This document shows, one piece after another, positions 48,310 through 58,207 of a DNA stretch of 64,000 nt. Source of the DNA: Cenococcum geophilum 1.58. Its lineage: Eukaryota > Ascomycota > Dothideomycetes > Gloniales > Gloniaceae. The translations under genes were made by a program, and so were the position numbers. The notes beneath the pieces were generated by a model. It made no database searches and had not been told where the DNA came from. It worked only from the letters and a program-made list of their open reading frames with translations. The stretch covers positions 682,001-746,000 of the forward strand of contig KV748244.1 of the NCBI GenBank assembly GCA_001692895.1, in the 5' to 3' direction. Within the stretch, counting starts at the first letter, position 1. Each line of letters starts with the position of its first letter.

Positions 48310-49732
48310 TATTACAGACGCTTTAAGTACAATATTATAACTACTAGGAGAGGAGTTAAAAGAAGCCAGTTAGTTAATCTAGGTATAGTTTAGGATAGAG
48401 CTAATAGAGCTATATAATGAGGAATAGTAACTAAGGCTATATAACGTTATACGCAGTATATATAGTATATAAAGGGAACATACGTATAATACGTATAATA
48501 CATACCTTACGTATAAAGCGGATTTCTTAGGAGTACGGTTGTGTATTTAAAGGACTATAATCCCTACTTAGGCTGTCAAAAACGGACTCTGCACCTGTAC
48601 GTGGTGACGGCTACAAACCTAAGTTTTAGACTTAGAGCCAACGCAGAGACGTCGCACAGCGTGCGATACGACCTAGTGGTGGTGGTTATAGGTATTATAG
48701 GCGGTGGTGAAAAGTTTTCATATGGGATGGTGAGATCTCAAAAACCACCACTAAGTGCCCCCTACGATAACAGCAACACTATTCTCCTATTAAGGCACCT
48801 GTACGATCCAACATGGATACATGGCACTTAATAGCATCCCCCGACCCCCAATAGAAAGCATCGATAACCTCCTATCGACGAACAAGCTATTGCGAACGGA
48901 TAAGCAACGAGCAAATATACGGCCCCTCCTAACCCCCAGGGCGATCGCCCGCGGAGCATGCGGTTACTCGCCATCAACTATCGAATACCAAGAAATACCT
49001 AGCAGCCTAGACGACACCGTACGGTTTTCCTGTCTCCTCTTAAGGAGTGGTAACCCTTGGCGAGGGCCTAGTAACTGGGGCCTAGGCACAAAAGATACCC
49101 AGGCATACACGTCCCGCTTGCCTTATAGTATAGTGTAGTGGTAGTTTATGGATAAATCCCCCTTACGCCTTCGATAGGCCTTAGGGGGGGGGAGGCATGG
49201 CGTATATAGTAATGGTTAAATAAAGAGATAGTATATAGGGGATGGCCAAGATATGGGAAACAATAGTATAGTAATTAATCAATTATAAGGACTGTATGTC
49301 CTAGTAAAGGAAGCAGTGGTTCCTAAAGAGTTCGAACATCTAAGGAGGACAGGACGTAGCCGTAGGCCCGCAGGGCCGCCGCTATAGACAAATATGGCAA
49401 AACGGGGTTTTTCATCCTACTGAGGTGGCTCATAGGGTTTTTCCTCCCCCAACTATAGGGTTTTTCTTCCTGTAAACTACAAGTTTTTCCCCCTGTAACG
49501 GAGTAGTCTGCGTGGGCCGCATAGGATCCGTATTAGACGTTAAGCAATGAGAATATTATTATAATCCCTACTTAAATAGTTCTCTCCTTTGTAGTAAATC
49601 TTAGAATATAATTAGAGTTAATCTATTAGGTAACTACTCTACTAGTTATATTTACGTTATTAATTATTCTATACCTATATACCTAGCCTATTAATAAGTT
49701 TACCGTAGTATTTCCTATAAGGCTTCGTTACA
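48310..49732 (+). repeat. 5' LTR of the gamma element, split by a 989-bp insertion
   Basis: Removing 48571-49574 (insertion plus one TSD copy) leaves exactly 419 bp, the length of the 3' LTR. Starts TATTACAGACGC, ends GGCTTCGTTACA. Confidence 0.92.
48571..49559. mobile_element. 989-bp unmutated insertion of unknown class with 15-bp TSD
   Basis: TATAATCCCTACTTA stands at 48556-48570 and again at 49560-49574; the 3' LTR has this site once. The inserted DNA is GC-richer and keeps CpA/TpG freely, so it escaped RIP. No LTR, TIR or poly-A tail is evident: one end is GGCTGTCAAAAACGG, the other GCAATGAGAATATTAT. Two open frames overlap by 11 bases: one ends at 48831, the other is 105 codons (48821-49138); neither is recognised. 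At 49408-49490 GGGTTTTTC-like text recurs four times. A long, variable-size TSD suggests target-primed retroposition, but the missing tail leaves the class open. Confidence 0.85.
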
Positions 49733-49771
49733 CATTTACTACTAAGGTTATAATAAAAGAAGTTAAATAAT

Positions 49772-52700
49772 ATGCCACTAAAAGCAATAGCTATAACGGC
49801 GTTAACAGCGGCGACTACCTTAGGATTAGGTAATAATATTAGTATAGTAAATACTAACTCGTAACTAGTTACTGTTAAATAGCTATAAAAAATAGTTAAT
49901 TAATTAATAGATAATAATAGGATACTTAAAGAAAGGATTAATGGGATTAGAGCAGCTAAGGTTAAGTTACCCTTAATTAAGTAATTCTTAGGAGAGAGGT
50001 TAAAGCTTAAGGGATTCCTTATATAAATGTACTTTAAGGTTACGCAAGAAGGAGTAAAGCTAAAAACGCTTACGGATTAAGTTACTTACGTAGGATTATT
50101 CTTAACGGGAAGGGCACTTAAGTAGTTTAAACCTTACCTTATAGAGGTATAGGAATATAGCATAACGACCACTAACTAGGAGGTATAGTATATGTTCTTA
50201 AGTTAGAACGGGTTCGCGGAATAATTAACATAAATATTTAGAAACCCGGAGGCAACCATTATAGTAAAAAAAAAGCTTTAAAACCTAGTATAAAGGACTT
50301 TAGTAATTGAATATATAACGTAGTTTTAAATATTAGTAATATAAGTTAAATAGAATAATAAAGCGCTTATGGCATAGTATAAGTAAGGACTTAAAGCTAA
50401 AGTCTAGGGCGTAATTATCCTAATAGAAGATACGGATACTCTTAGAGAGTTAACTAATTAAGTAATTAAGATCAATAATAGGATCTACTAAAAAGAGTAG
50501 ACTAAGAAGGGTTAGGATAAAGTTTTATAGTCGTATAAGGCGCAGAGCACATATTAGCAAAGTTAAAGTTAAAAACTATAGTATAGCACAGAGCTAATAA
50601 ACCTAAGTGGTACTAAAGAAAATAAGAAATAGAATAAATAACTATAGAAACCTAAAGGATAAGGATTAAGTAATTAAAGGTTTAAAAAGTAAAGGCTAAG
50701 CCAGGGATTTTAGTAGTAGAAGATGTTTAGGCGGACTCTATAGTAAGAAAAATAGTTTAAAAAAGGAGCTTATATAAATTACGGAAAATATGGTTATTAT
50801 GTTAAAGACTATAGAAGTAGTTAAAGTTACTATATAGTAAAAGGAATGAGACTAGTAGACAATATATATGTATAGAGGGATAATAATATGCTATAAGGAA
50901 CAAAAGAGTATTTAATTAAAAGTTTTGCGTTTTATTATAATAACGTATACTAAATTTATAAAAACGCTAAATATAGCGCAAGCTATTAGCTATAAGAGCT
51001 ATAATTAATAGAATATAGAGAAACTAATAAACTAGTTTGCAGATTAGATATTAAAGATAATAAGTTTAATATAGGCGAAATATTTAGTAATAATAAGGTA
51101 ATAAAGGCAGCTTACTAGGAGTATATAGACGTTAAAAATGTTATATAAGAAGTAGAGGATAATTCCACTACAGAATAGGGAATATTAGTAGGGATTAAGA
51201 CCCTACTAGATATAATATCTATTGCTTTATAAGATATAAGAGAAGTAGAATAGTAAGCTACTTTAGCACTCAATAAAGGCAAAAGGCTAAAGGCTTAAGA
51301 TTTTTAAGATAAGATAAGAGATAACTAAGATTCTTAAAATAAGATAAGGTAAGCTTAAGGACCTATAACAGACAATAACCGATAGAGCAGAGTAATAGCT
51401 TAGTTTAGCGATATATAAATAAGCTTAGGATAAAGTTTCCTAAAGATATAAGAGTTTTAAGATAAGATAAGTAAGATTTAAGAGTTTTAAGATAAGATAA
51501 AAATATTATAGAAGCCTAGTTAAACTAAGGCTAGAGCTAAGCTTAAGATAGAAGTAAGCTTAGGACTAAAAATCTTATAAAACTAAGATCTTAGCAATAG
51601 AATAAAAACTATTAAAGAAATTGCGAGTAAGGCTTAGTAATAAGATTAAAATGCTAATACTAAGATTAAAAAGTAAGAAAACATTAAGGATCTATCTATA
51701 AGATATAAACCAAAAAAAACTATAAAAGAATTTAGATAAAGAATTATTATATAGCAAGAACAGAAACTAGATAAGAGATCTAGTATATTAGGTTGTATAA
51801 GAGATAGAGCACTAGTATAAAGAATTACTAATAGGCCTAGGGCAGGCATACTAAGAGCTAAGTGGCTTACTAAATTGGAAAATAAAGAGAATTTAGAAAC
51901 CCCTACTAGATTTAAAAAACAATATATAAAGGGCTATTATAACGTAGTAATAAGAAGATACTTCCTTATAGATAAGCTATATATACTTTAGTAGCTATAC
52001 TAAAAGTAGTATAGGCAAAGACATAACAATAAGTAGAAAGATTTCTATATATAGTTGGATAAATAAGTTATCTATAACCACCTAATTATAGAGAAGGCCA
52101 TAACTTATATTAAAGAAGCCTTAATTATAATGTTAAAGGATCTAGAAAAATAATTAGAGGACTAAAGAAGCGAGAGGCGTATCTTAGTACCTATAAATAA
52201 AGTTATAACGTTTAGATTAATATAATAAAGATTTAAACTTAAAATAAAGATAAGTTAAGAGTTAACCTAAAGCACCTAGTATACTATACGCTATTATAGA
52301 TTGTATACGTGGACGATATATATAAAATATATAAGAATTTAAAGAAAAAGAATTAGAAATACCCTATAAAGATATATTAGGCGCTAGATAAATAATAGTA
52401 TAGAAATACTAAGTATATATATAGCTGGCATCTAATAGAAGTTTAGGAGTTAGGATATTTAATACTTTAACTAGGAAGATTCCTTATAGAAGAATACTTA
52501 GACGGATAATAGTAGTAAAAATGCTTAGAGAATATATGTCTATAGTATATAGAAGATAAAAAGTAAACTAGGTATTAGCTAAAGAGTAAGCTAAGTATAA
52601 TAGGATTAAGCAGCTAATAGTTAGGAAAAGTAGAGGCCTATAAAATTAAAGGGAGCTAGTAGTAGAGCCTTAGACCCTTAAAGGAATTTAAGAATAATAC
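49772..52700 (+). pseudogene. Gamma element gag (and gag-pol spacer), degraded
   Basis: ATG at 49772 opens one frame kept for over 330 codons apart from RIP stops. Conserved Gypsy gag text: KLKGFLIQMYFKVTQEG near 50005-50055, TYVGLFLTGRALK.FKPYL near 50090-50140, then YKQGLKAKVQ near 50380-50410. The CCHC knuckle at 50771-50812 has all four ligands turned into Tyr (spacing X2, X4, X4 preserved): TGT/TGC to TAT/TAC and CAT to TAT. From about 50820 to 52700 the frame continues as Lys/Gln-rich, low-complexity spacer, including AAGATAAGATAAG repeats at 51300-51500. Gag forms the particle. A minus-strand open frame at 51646-51849 is a shadow. Confidence 0.8.
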
Positions 52701-52739
52701 CTAAATTTATAAGTTAAGTAGTAAGATTAATAGTTTAAA

Positions 52740-55700
52740 GCGCTAATAGATAGTAGAGTAATACGGAACTATATCTTATTAGTAGTAGTTAAGAGAATAG
52801 GATTACCTTATAGATAAAAGAAATAACCTTACTTATTAGTTATAATTTTAAGAGATCTAATAGCCTATAGAGGAGGGATTATTAACCTTAAAATAGGACC
52901 TATTTAGATAACCATTAAAGGAAAATAAATTAAGATATCTTTTAATATCCTACTATTAGGACGGGATAAGGCAGTATTAGGAACGCCTTAGTTATAGAAA
53001 TATAATCTAAAAATTAATTAGATTATAGGTTAGGTTAATATTAGAGATACTTAATGCCGTAAAATGTAATAATAAATTAAGTTAGTATAGTACTAAGTTA
53101 GAGCGATATATAAAGAGACTAAGTAAGGCTTAAGTTATATACTAAAGAGATATTATAAGTATAGTAAGAAACTATAAAGCCTAAAAAGTAAAAAGTTAGT
53201 AAATTATATAGTATAGAACTATAAGATAGAGTTAGAACTAAGAATAAGTTTAAGGTTCTTTCCAACTTATAAGCTTACTAAAGAAGAGTTAAGAGTACTT
53301 AAAGAGTTTATTTAGGAAAACTTATAAAAGGGATATATTAAACCATTACAATTATTAGTAGGTTATTTAGTACTATTTATACTAAAGAAGAATAGAAAAC
53401 TTAGGTTATATATTAACTACAAGCAGTTAAATAGCATTACTTAAAAGGATAGGTATTCTTTACCCTTAATTAGTAAAATTTAGGATTAGATAGGTAACGT
53501 ATAAATCTTTATAAAGATAGATCTAAGAGAGGCGTACCATTAAATTAGAATTAAGGAAGCTAACAAATAGAAAGCAGCCTTTAGATTAAGAGAAGGGCTA
53601 TATAAGCTATTAGTTATATAATTTGGATTAATAAACGTACTAGTAATATTTTAAAAACGAATTAATAGTATATTAGGAGAACACCTTAATAAGTTTATTA
53701 TAGTATACCTTAATAATATTATTATCTACTTAATAACTAAGGAAGAGTATAGGGAATATGTTAAATAGGTTTTAAAGAGATTATAGGAGGAATAGATACT
53801 AGTAGTAATTAAGAAATGCGAGTTCTTTATAAGAAAAACCAATTTTATTAAATTTATTATTAAACTAGATTATATTAGTATAGACCTAAAGAAGATCGAA
53901 GCTATAGTAAGTTAGTAAGAACTAGAGAATATAATATAGTTAAGGTTATTTTTAGAGTTTTGCAACTACTATAGAAGGTTTATAGCATAGTAATTAAAGA
54001 ATATTAAACTATTTACTAGGCTTATAAAGAAAGAGGAACTATAGGTATAGGGAGATAAGTAAAAGAAGTTATTTAAGGAACTTAAGAAATTGTTTACCTA
54101 GGAACTAATCCTTAAAATTTACTAACTAGGACTAGACACGGTTGTGGAAATAAATATATTAGATTATATATTAGAAGTTTACTTACTATAGAGGTATAAG
54201 GACGTATAGCATATAGTATTATATTATAGTAGAAAGATAACACTACTAAAGTTAAACTATAATGTCTATAATAAGGAGTTATTAGGTATAGTTATAGTAC
54301 TTAAAAAATAAAGAGCATTCTTATAAAGTATAGAGAAACTATTTATAGTTAAGATAGATTATAAAAACCTAATAGGGTTTCTAATAATAAAAGAACTTAA
54401 TTATAAATAGGTTAAATAGGTAGAGATACTTATAGAATACTATTTTAAGATTTAGTATACTAAAGGAACTAAAAATATAAGAGCAGATATACTTAGCAGA
54501 AAAGCTAAACTATAAAATAATAAGAAGCTATTAGGAGCAATACTACGCAAAGATAAAGATAGACGGATTAGATATAATTACCCTAAACTAGTAGTAACTT
54601 AAGAGGATAATAAACTAGAAAGAGTCTATAAGATATTAGAAAGCTTTTAGGTATAAAAAATTCTAAAAGTATAATTAAAAGATTTATAGATAGATATATA
54701 CGAGAATTAAGAAGTAAAGTATATCCTAAAGAGCATAGTAGAGTATTTTATGGAAGATTTCTATAAGGGAATAACTTAATGACATAATGGAGTAATAGGC
54801 TTAGTGTTAAGACTTTAAAAGAAATATATTATTAACGGAATCTAAAATATTATAAGAAAAGTAATAAAAAAGTATCTAGATTACTAAAGAAATAAACTAA
54901 TAAGGTATAAGCTATATAGAGGGCTATAACCTATTAAAATACTAGAGAGACTATAGGAGGTCATATTATAGGACTTTATTATTAAGTTACTAAAATTAAG
55001 AGATCCTATTACTAAATAAGATTATAATATAATCTTAGTAATAGTAAATAAGTTAACTAAATAGGGCTACTTTATAGCATATACAGAAGATATCTTAGCG
55101 GAAGATATTGCTAGAATCTATATTAAAGAAGTATTTATAAGATATAGAGCACTAAGTAAAATTATATTAGATAGAGATCTAAGATTTATAGCAGTATTCT
55201 AGGAAGTATTCTTAGTAGAGTAAAGAATTAGAGTAGTAACTTCTACTATATATTATCCGCAAATAGATAGTTAAATAAAAAGACTAAATTAAACGCTAGA
55301 ATAGTATCTAAGGCATTATATTAATTATATATAGAATAATTAGGTATTGCTATTACTAGTTATATAGTTTATATATAATATAACACTATAGGAAGGAATA
55401 GGCATATTACTATTTAAGGTAAATTATGGATATAAGCTAAGAATATTATTGTTACTATAATAAGTAAAAAAAAATAAGTAGCATAGCTAAAGAAAGAATA
55501 AAGATATTAATAAATCTTTATATAAACCTTATAGAATTAGTAAAAAAGGTATAAAAAAGAATAAAAAGGTACTATAACGCTAAGAGATCTAAGGGACTAG
55601 ATCTTAAAGAGGGAGATAAAGTGTGGCTACTATACAAAAATTTTAAGGGTTAATAACTAAGTAAGAAGATAGATTATGTTAGACTAGGACCTTTTAAAAT

Positions 55701-56080
55701 TATATAGAGGATTTTACTAGTTATATTTAAGTTAAACCTANTAGCTAAGATAAAGATCTACCCTATATAGTATATTATAATACTAAAGCTAGTATATAGG
55801 AATATTAAACCACTAGTTTATAAAGCAGACATATATAAAGGACAGGAAAAAGATAAATAGTAAGTTTTAAAGATTATTAGTTATAAGGATATTAATAATA
55901 AAATATAGTATAAAGTTAAGTAGATAGGCTACACTAAGACTACCTAGAAGCTATTAGAGAATTTAAAAATTGCTATAAGAAAGGTATAGGAGTATTAGAA
56001 GAGATTAGGTTAGGCAGTATTAATAAAGAAGAATTACTAAAGAATAAGTCACCTAAGGGGGACCTAAAAAGAGCAGTTGC
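52740..56080 (+). pseudogene. Gamma element pol: protease, RT, RNase H, integrase, chromodomain, degraded
   Basis: Protease active site reads D-S-R at 52749-52757 (GGA to AGA for Gly), followed by the LLLGRD segment near 52965. RT: F.TYKLTKEEL..LKEFI near 53260, LRLYINYKQLN near 53400-53435, IDLREAYH near 53515-53540, active site YLNN at 53706-53717 for YLDD. RNase H near 54140-54480 (YNKELL at about 54270, DILSRKA at 54485-54505). Integrase core from about 54930 to 55450. The C-terminal chromodomain is near 55865-55990 (IQYKVK.IGYTKTT.). One N at 55741. RIP-type stops in every domain. Confidence 0.85.
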
Positions 56081-56732
56081 CGAGCTACTTAGATTTATTT
56101 CCTTCCCTATTAAAAGAGAATTTGTTTTTTTATCGCTAAGTTCCTATAAATCTTATTTTATAAGTTTTTACTCCTTAAAATAAACCTTTTTACAACCCTT
56201 TTTAAGACGAAGTAACTAAGTAGACGTCGTAATATAGGCTTTAAGGGCCTTCTGCTCCACATTATAAGAACGTTTTAACTTAGTAAGGGCTTTAGACAGT
56301 TTACTATCTAGCTGCGTAGTAGTAGATTAAATATAAAACCCTAAGATAAATTAATTAAGAAACTAGACGATTATTAAAAGCAATAGGTTGCGTATATTTA
56401 GTATTAAAGACAAAGTAAATGTTATAGGATAAATAAATATTTACTTTAATGCACTCTAAATAAGAGGACAGTTATTGCGAAGATAGACTTACTAATATAA
56501 TATAAACTAACCCCTCTTTTAAATAGCGAGAATACAGAGACGGTATAATCTTACTAAGAGATAATATCACAGCAATAGTACGAGCACGGCGTTGCGCTTG
56601 CGAAGAAGAAGAAGCTTTATGTATAATAAGTAATAATATTAACTAAATTAATTAGATGGATATTATACCTCTAGTAAATAACTTAAAGATATTAAGTGTC
56701 TTTAAGAATAAAGATGGAAAGAAGGGAGATAG
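56081..56732 (+). other. 3' non-coding region and polypurine tract of the gamma element
   Basis: No reading frame recognised. The only feature is the purine tract at 56711-56732 adjoining the LTR. Confidence 0.6.
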
Positions 56733-57151
56733 TGTTACGGACGCTTTAAGTACAATATTATAACTACTAAAAAAGGAGTTAAAAGAAGCTAGTTAGTTAA
56801 TTTAGGTATAGTCTAAAATAGAGCTAATAGAGCTATATAATAAGGAATAGTAACTAAAGTTATATAACGTTATATGTAGTATATATAGTGTATAAAGGGA
56901 ACGTATGTATAATATATATAACACGTACCTTACGTATAAAAGGGATTTCTTAGGAGTACGGTTATATATTTAAAGGACTACAGTCCCTACTTAGATAGTT
57001 TTCTCCTTTGTAGTAAATCTTAGAATATAATTAGAGTTAATCTATTAGGTAACCAGTCCACTAGTTATATTTATATTATTAACTATTCTATACCTATATA
57101 CCTATCCCATTAATAAGTCCACCGTAGTATTTCCTATAAGGCTTCATTACA
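56733..57151 (+). repeat. 3' LTR of the gamma element (419 bp)
   Basis: Starts TGTTACGGACGC and ends GGCTTCATTACA. It contains the uninterrupted target of the 989-bp insertion at 56972-56990 (ACAGTCCCTACTTAGATAG). Confidence 0.94.
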
Positions 57152-57156
57152 GTTTT

Positions 57157-58020
57157 TAAAGCCACGTTTTTTAAGCTACCCTACCTTAGGCGGGATTCTT
57201 ACCCTTATATAATAATGCCGACCTAGTAAAATCTCTGTTAAATCTATCTAAATTCTTAAGCTAACCTCTTTATTTCCTTCCTAAGTTTCTAAGCTGGCTG
57301 TAGGGAGATACCCTATAGGCTATATTTCTTAGTTTTAGTGTTTACCTAAGTTTCCTAAGCTGGCTGTAAGGAGTTTACCCTATAGGCTATAGTTTCTCTA
57401 TCTTAGTCTCCGAGTCTCTATATCTAGCTATACTTTTACTTTATATTCCAAGTTTTTAAAGCTGGCTATAAGGAGATACCCTACAGGCTATATTCCTTAT
57501 GTTTTGATTATAGTATAAGACTATAGGTTACCGATTTTAATCTCTCCGTCTTTCCGTCTTTAAATCCATATAGATAGTACTTTAAGTTTACCGCGATAAG
57601 AATTTATGTTTTAACCTTAATCTCTATACTCTAAGCCTTTTAAGTTTACGTAATAACCTTAATCTCTATAACCCCTAAGCCTTTTAAGTTTACGCCTTAA
57701 CCTTAATCTCTATAACTTTAAGCCTTTTAAGTATTAATATCCGCCATATACCCCGTAGATAAATTTTTTCTTATCTCCTTTATTTTACCCCTTTGCCTTT
57801 AGCTTTATTTAGTACTTAAGACAAGCACTAGCGGAGAGCAATGTAGTAGGGATATAGGTAGGAGGGTCTAAGAACTATAAGGACGAGGACCTTTAAGGAC
57901 TAAAAGAACGAGAACCTTTAAGGACTAGAAGGATAAGGATATATATCTATTTTTTTACCTCTATATTTTTACTACCGTTACTTAGCTTATAGGAGCTCGC
58001 CTTATTAGGGAGGGATATAT
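57157..58020 (+). repeat. Interior of the non-coding LTR element: three families of short repeats
   Basis: No coding frame. (1) Three spaced copies of a unit with AAGCTGGCTGTAGGGAGATA and CCCTATAGGCTATA near 57288, 57355 and 57450. (2) Three copies of CCTTTTAAGTTTACG plus CCTTAATCTCTATAA between 57610 and 57735. (3) Three copies of a CCTTTAAGGACTAGAAGGA-like unit at 57885-57935. A purine tract, TTAGGGAGGGATATAT, abuts the LTR. Confidence 0.75.
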
Positions 58021-58207
58021 TATTACGGCACTAACCTAACGCGTTATTATAGCTTATATACATGTATACATAAGTACGGACCTAACCCCTAAGCGATACG
58101 TATATATACCGCCTTACCTCCTATATAGCTCCTTATATAACATCGTTTGTCAATTATATATAGTCACCTTATATATCATACCTTAACAGTCCGCACGTAC
58201 TATAACA
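58021..58207 (+). repeat. 3' LTR of the non-coding LTR element
   Basis: 187 bp, TATTACGGCACTAACC to CACGTACTATAACA, followed by TSD CTCCC and the alpha pol sequence. Confidence 0.94.

Larger units (their letters stand above)
48310..57151 (+). mobile_element. Gypsy/chromovirus element, family gamma (7.8 kb plus an insertion)
   Basis: 419-bp LTRs: 48310-49732 (split by a 989-bp insertion) and 56733-57151. Flanks ATTTC (48305-48309) and GTTTT (57152-57156) are consistent with an original GTTTC changed by independent transitions on the two sides. Internal order is gag, protease, RT, RNase H, integrase, chromodomain. The polypurine tract AAGATGGAAAGAAGGGAGAT (56711-56730) precedes the 3' LTR. Dense RIP stops. 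A solo LTR of this family is at 8752-9171. Confidence 0.93.
48080..58207 (+). mobile_element. Non-coding LTR element with alpha-like LTR termini
   Basis: 187-bp LTRs at 48080-48266 and 58021-58207. TSD CTCCC at 48075-48079 and 58208-58212, and the alpha pol sequence rejoins across it. Without the inserted Gypsy element (48310-57151) it is 1281 bp with no reading frame. LTR length and the terminal text (TGTTACGGCACTAAC ... CTATAACA) resemble the alpha family, although the LTR centre differs, so alpha enzymes may have moved it. Confidence 0.93.

Noticed and set aside
49120..49345. tRNA-like A and B boxes in the 989-bp insertion (TAGTGTAGTGGTAG and GTTCGAACATC)
   Set aside because: They stand about 200 bases apart and no cloverleaf can be drawn; chance matches are more likely than a SINE promoter.
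51646..51849. Minus-strand open frame of 67 codons
   Set aside because: Antisense to the gamma gag-pol spacer; low-complexity, hydrophobic by chance.
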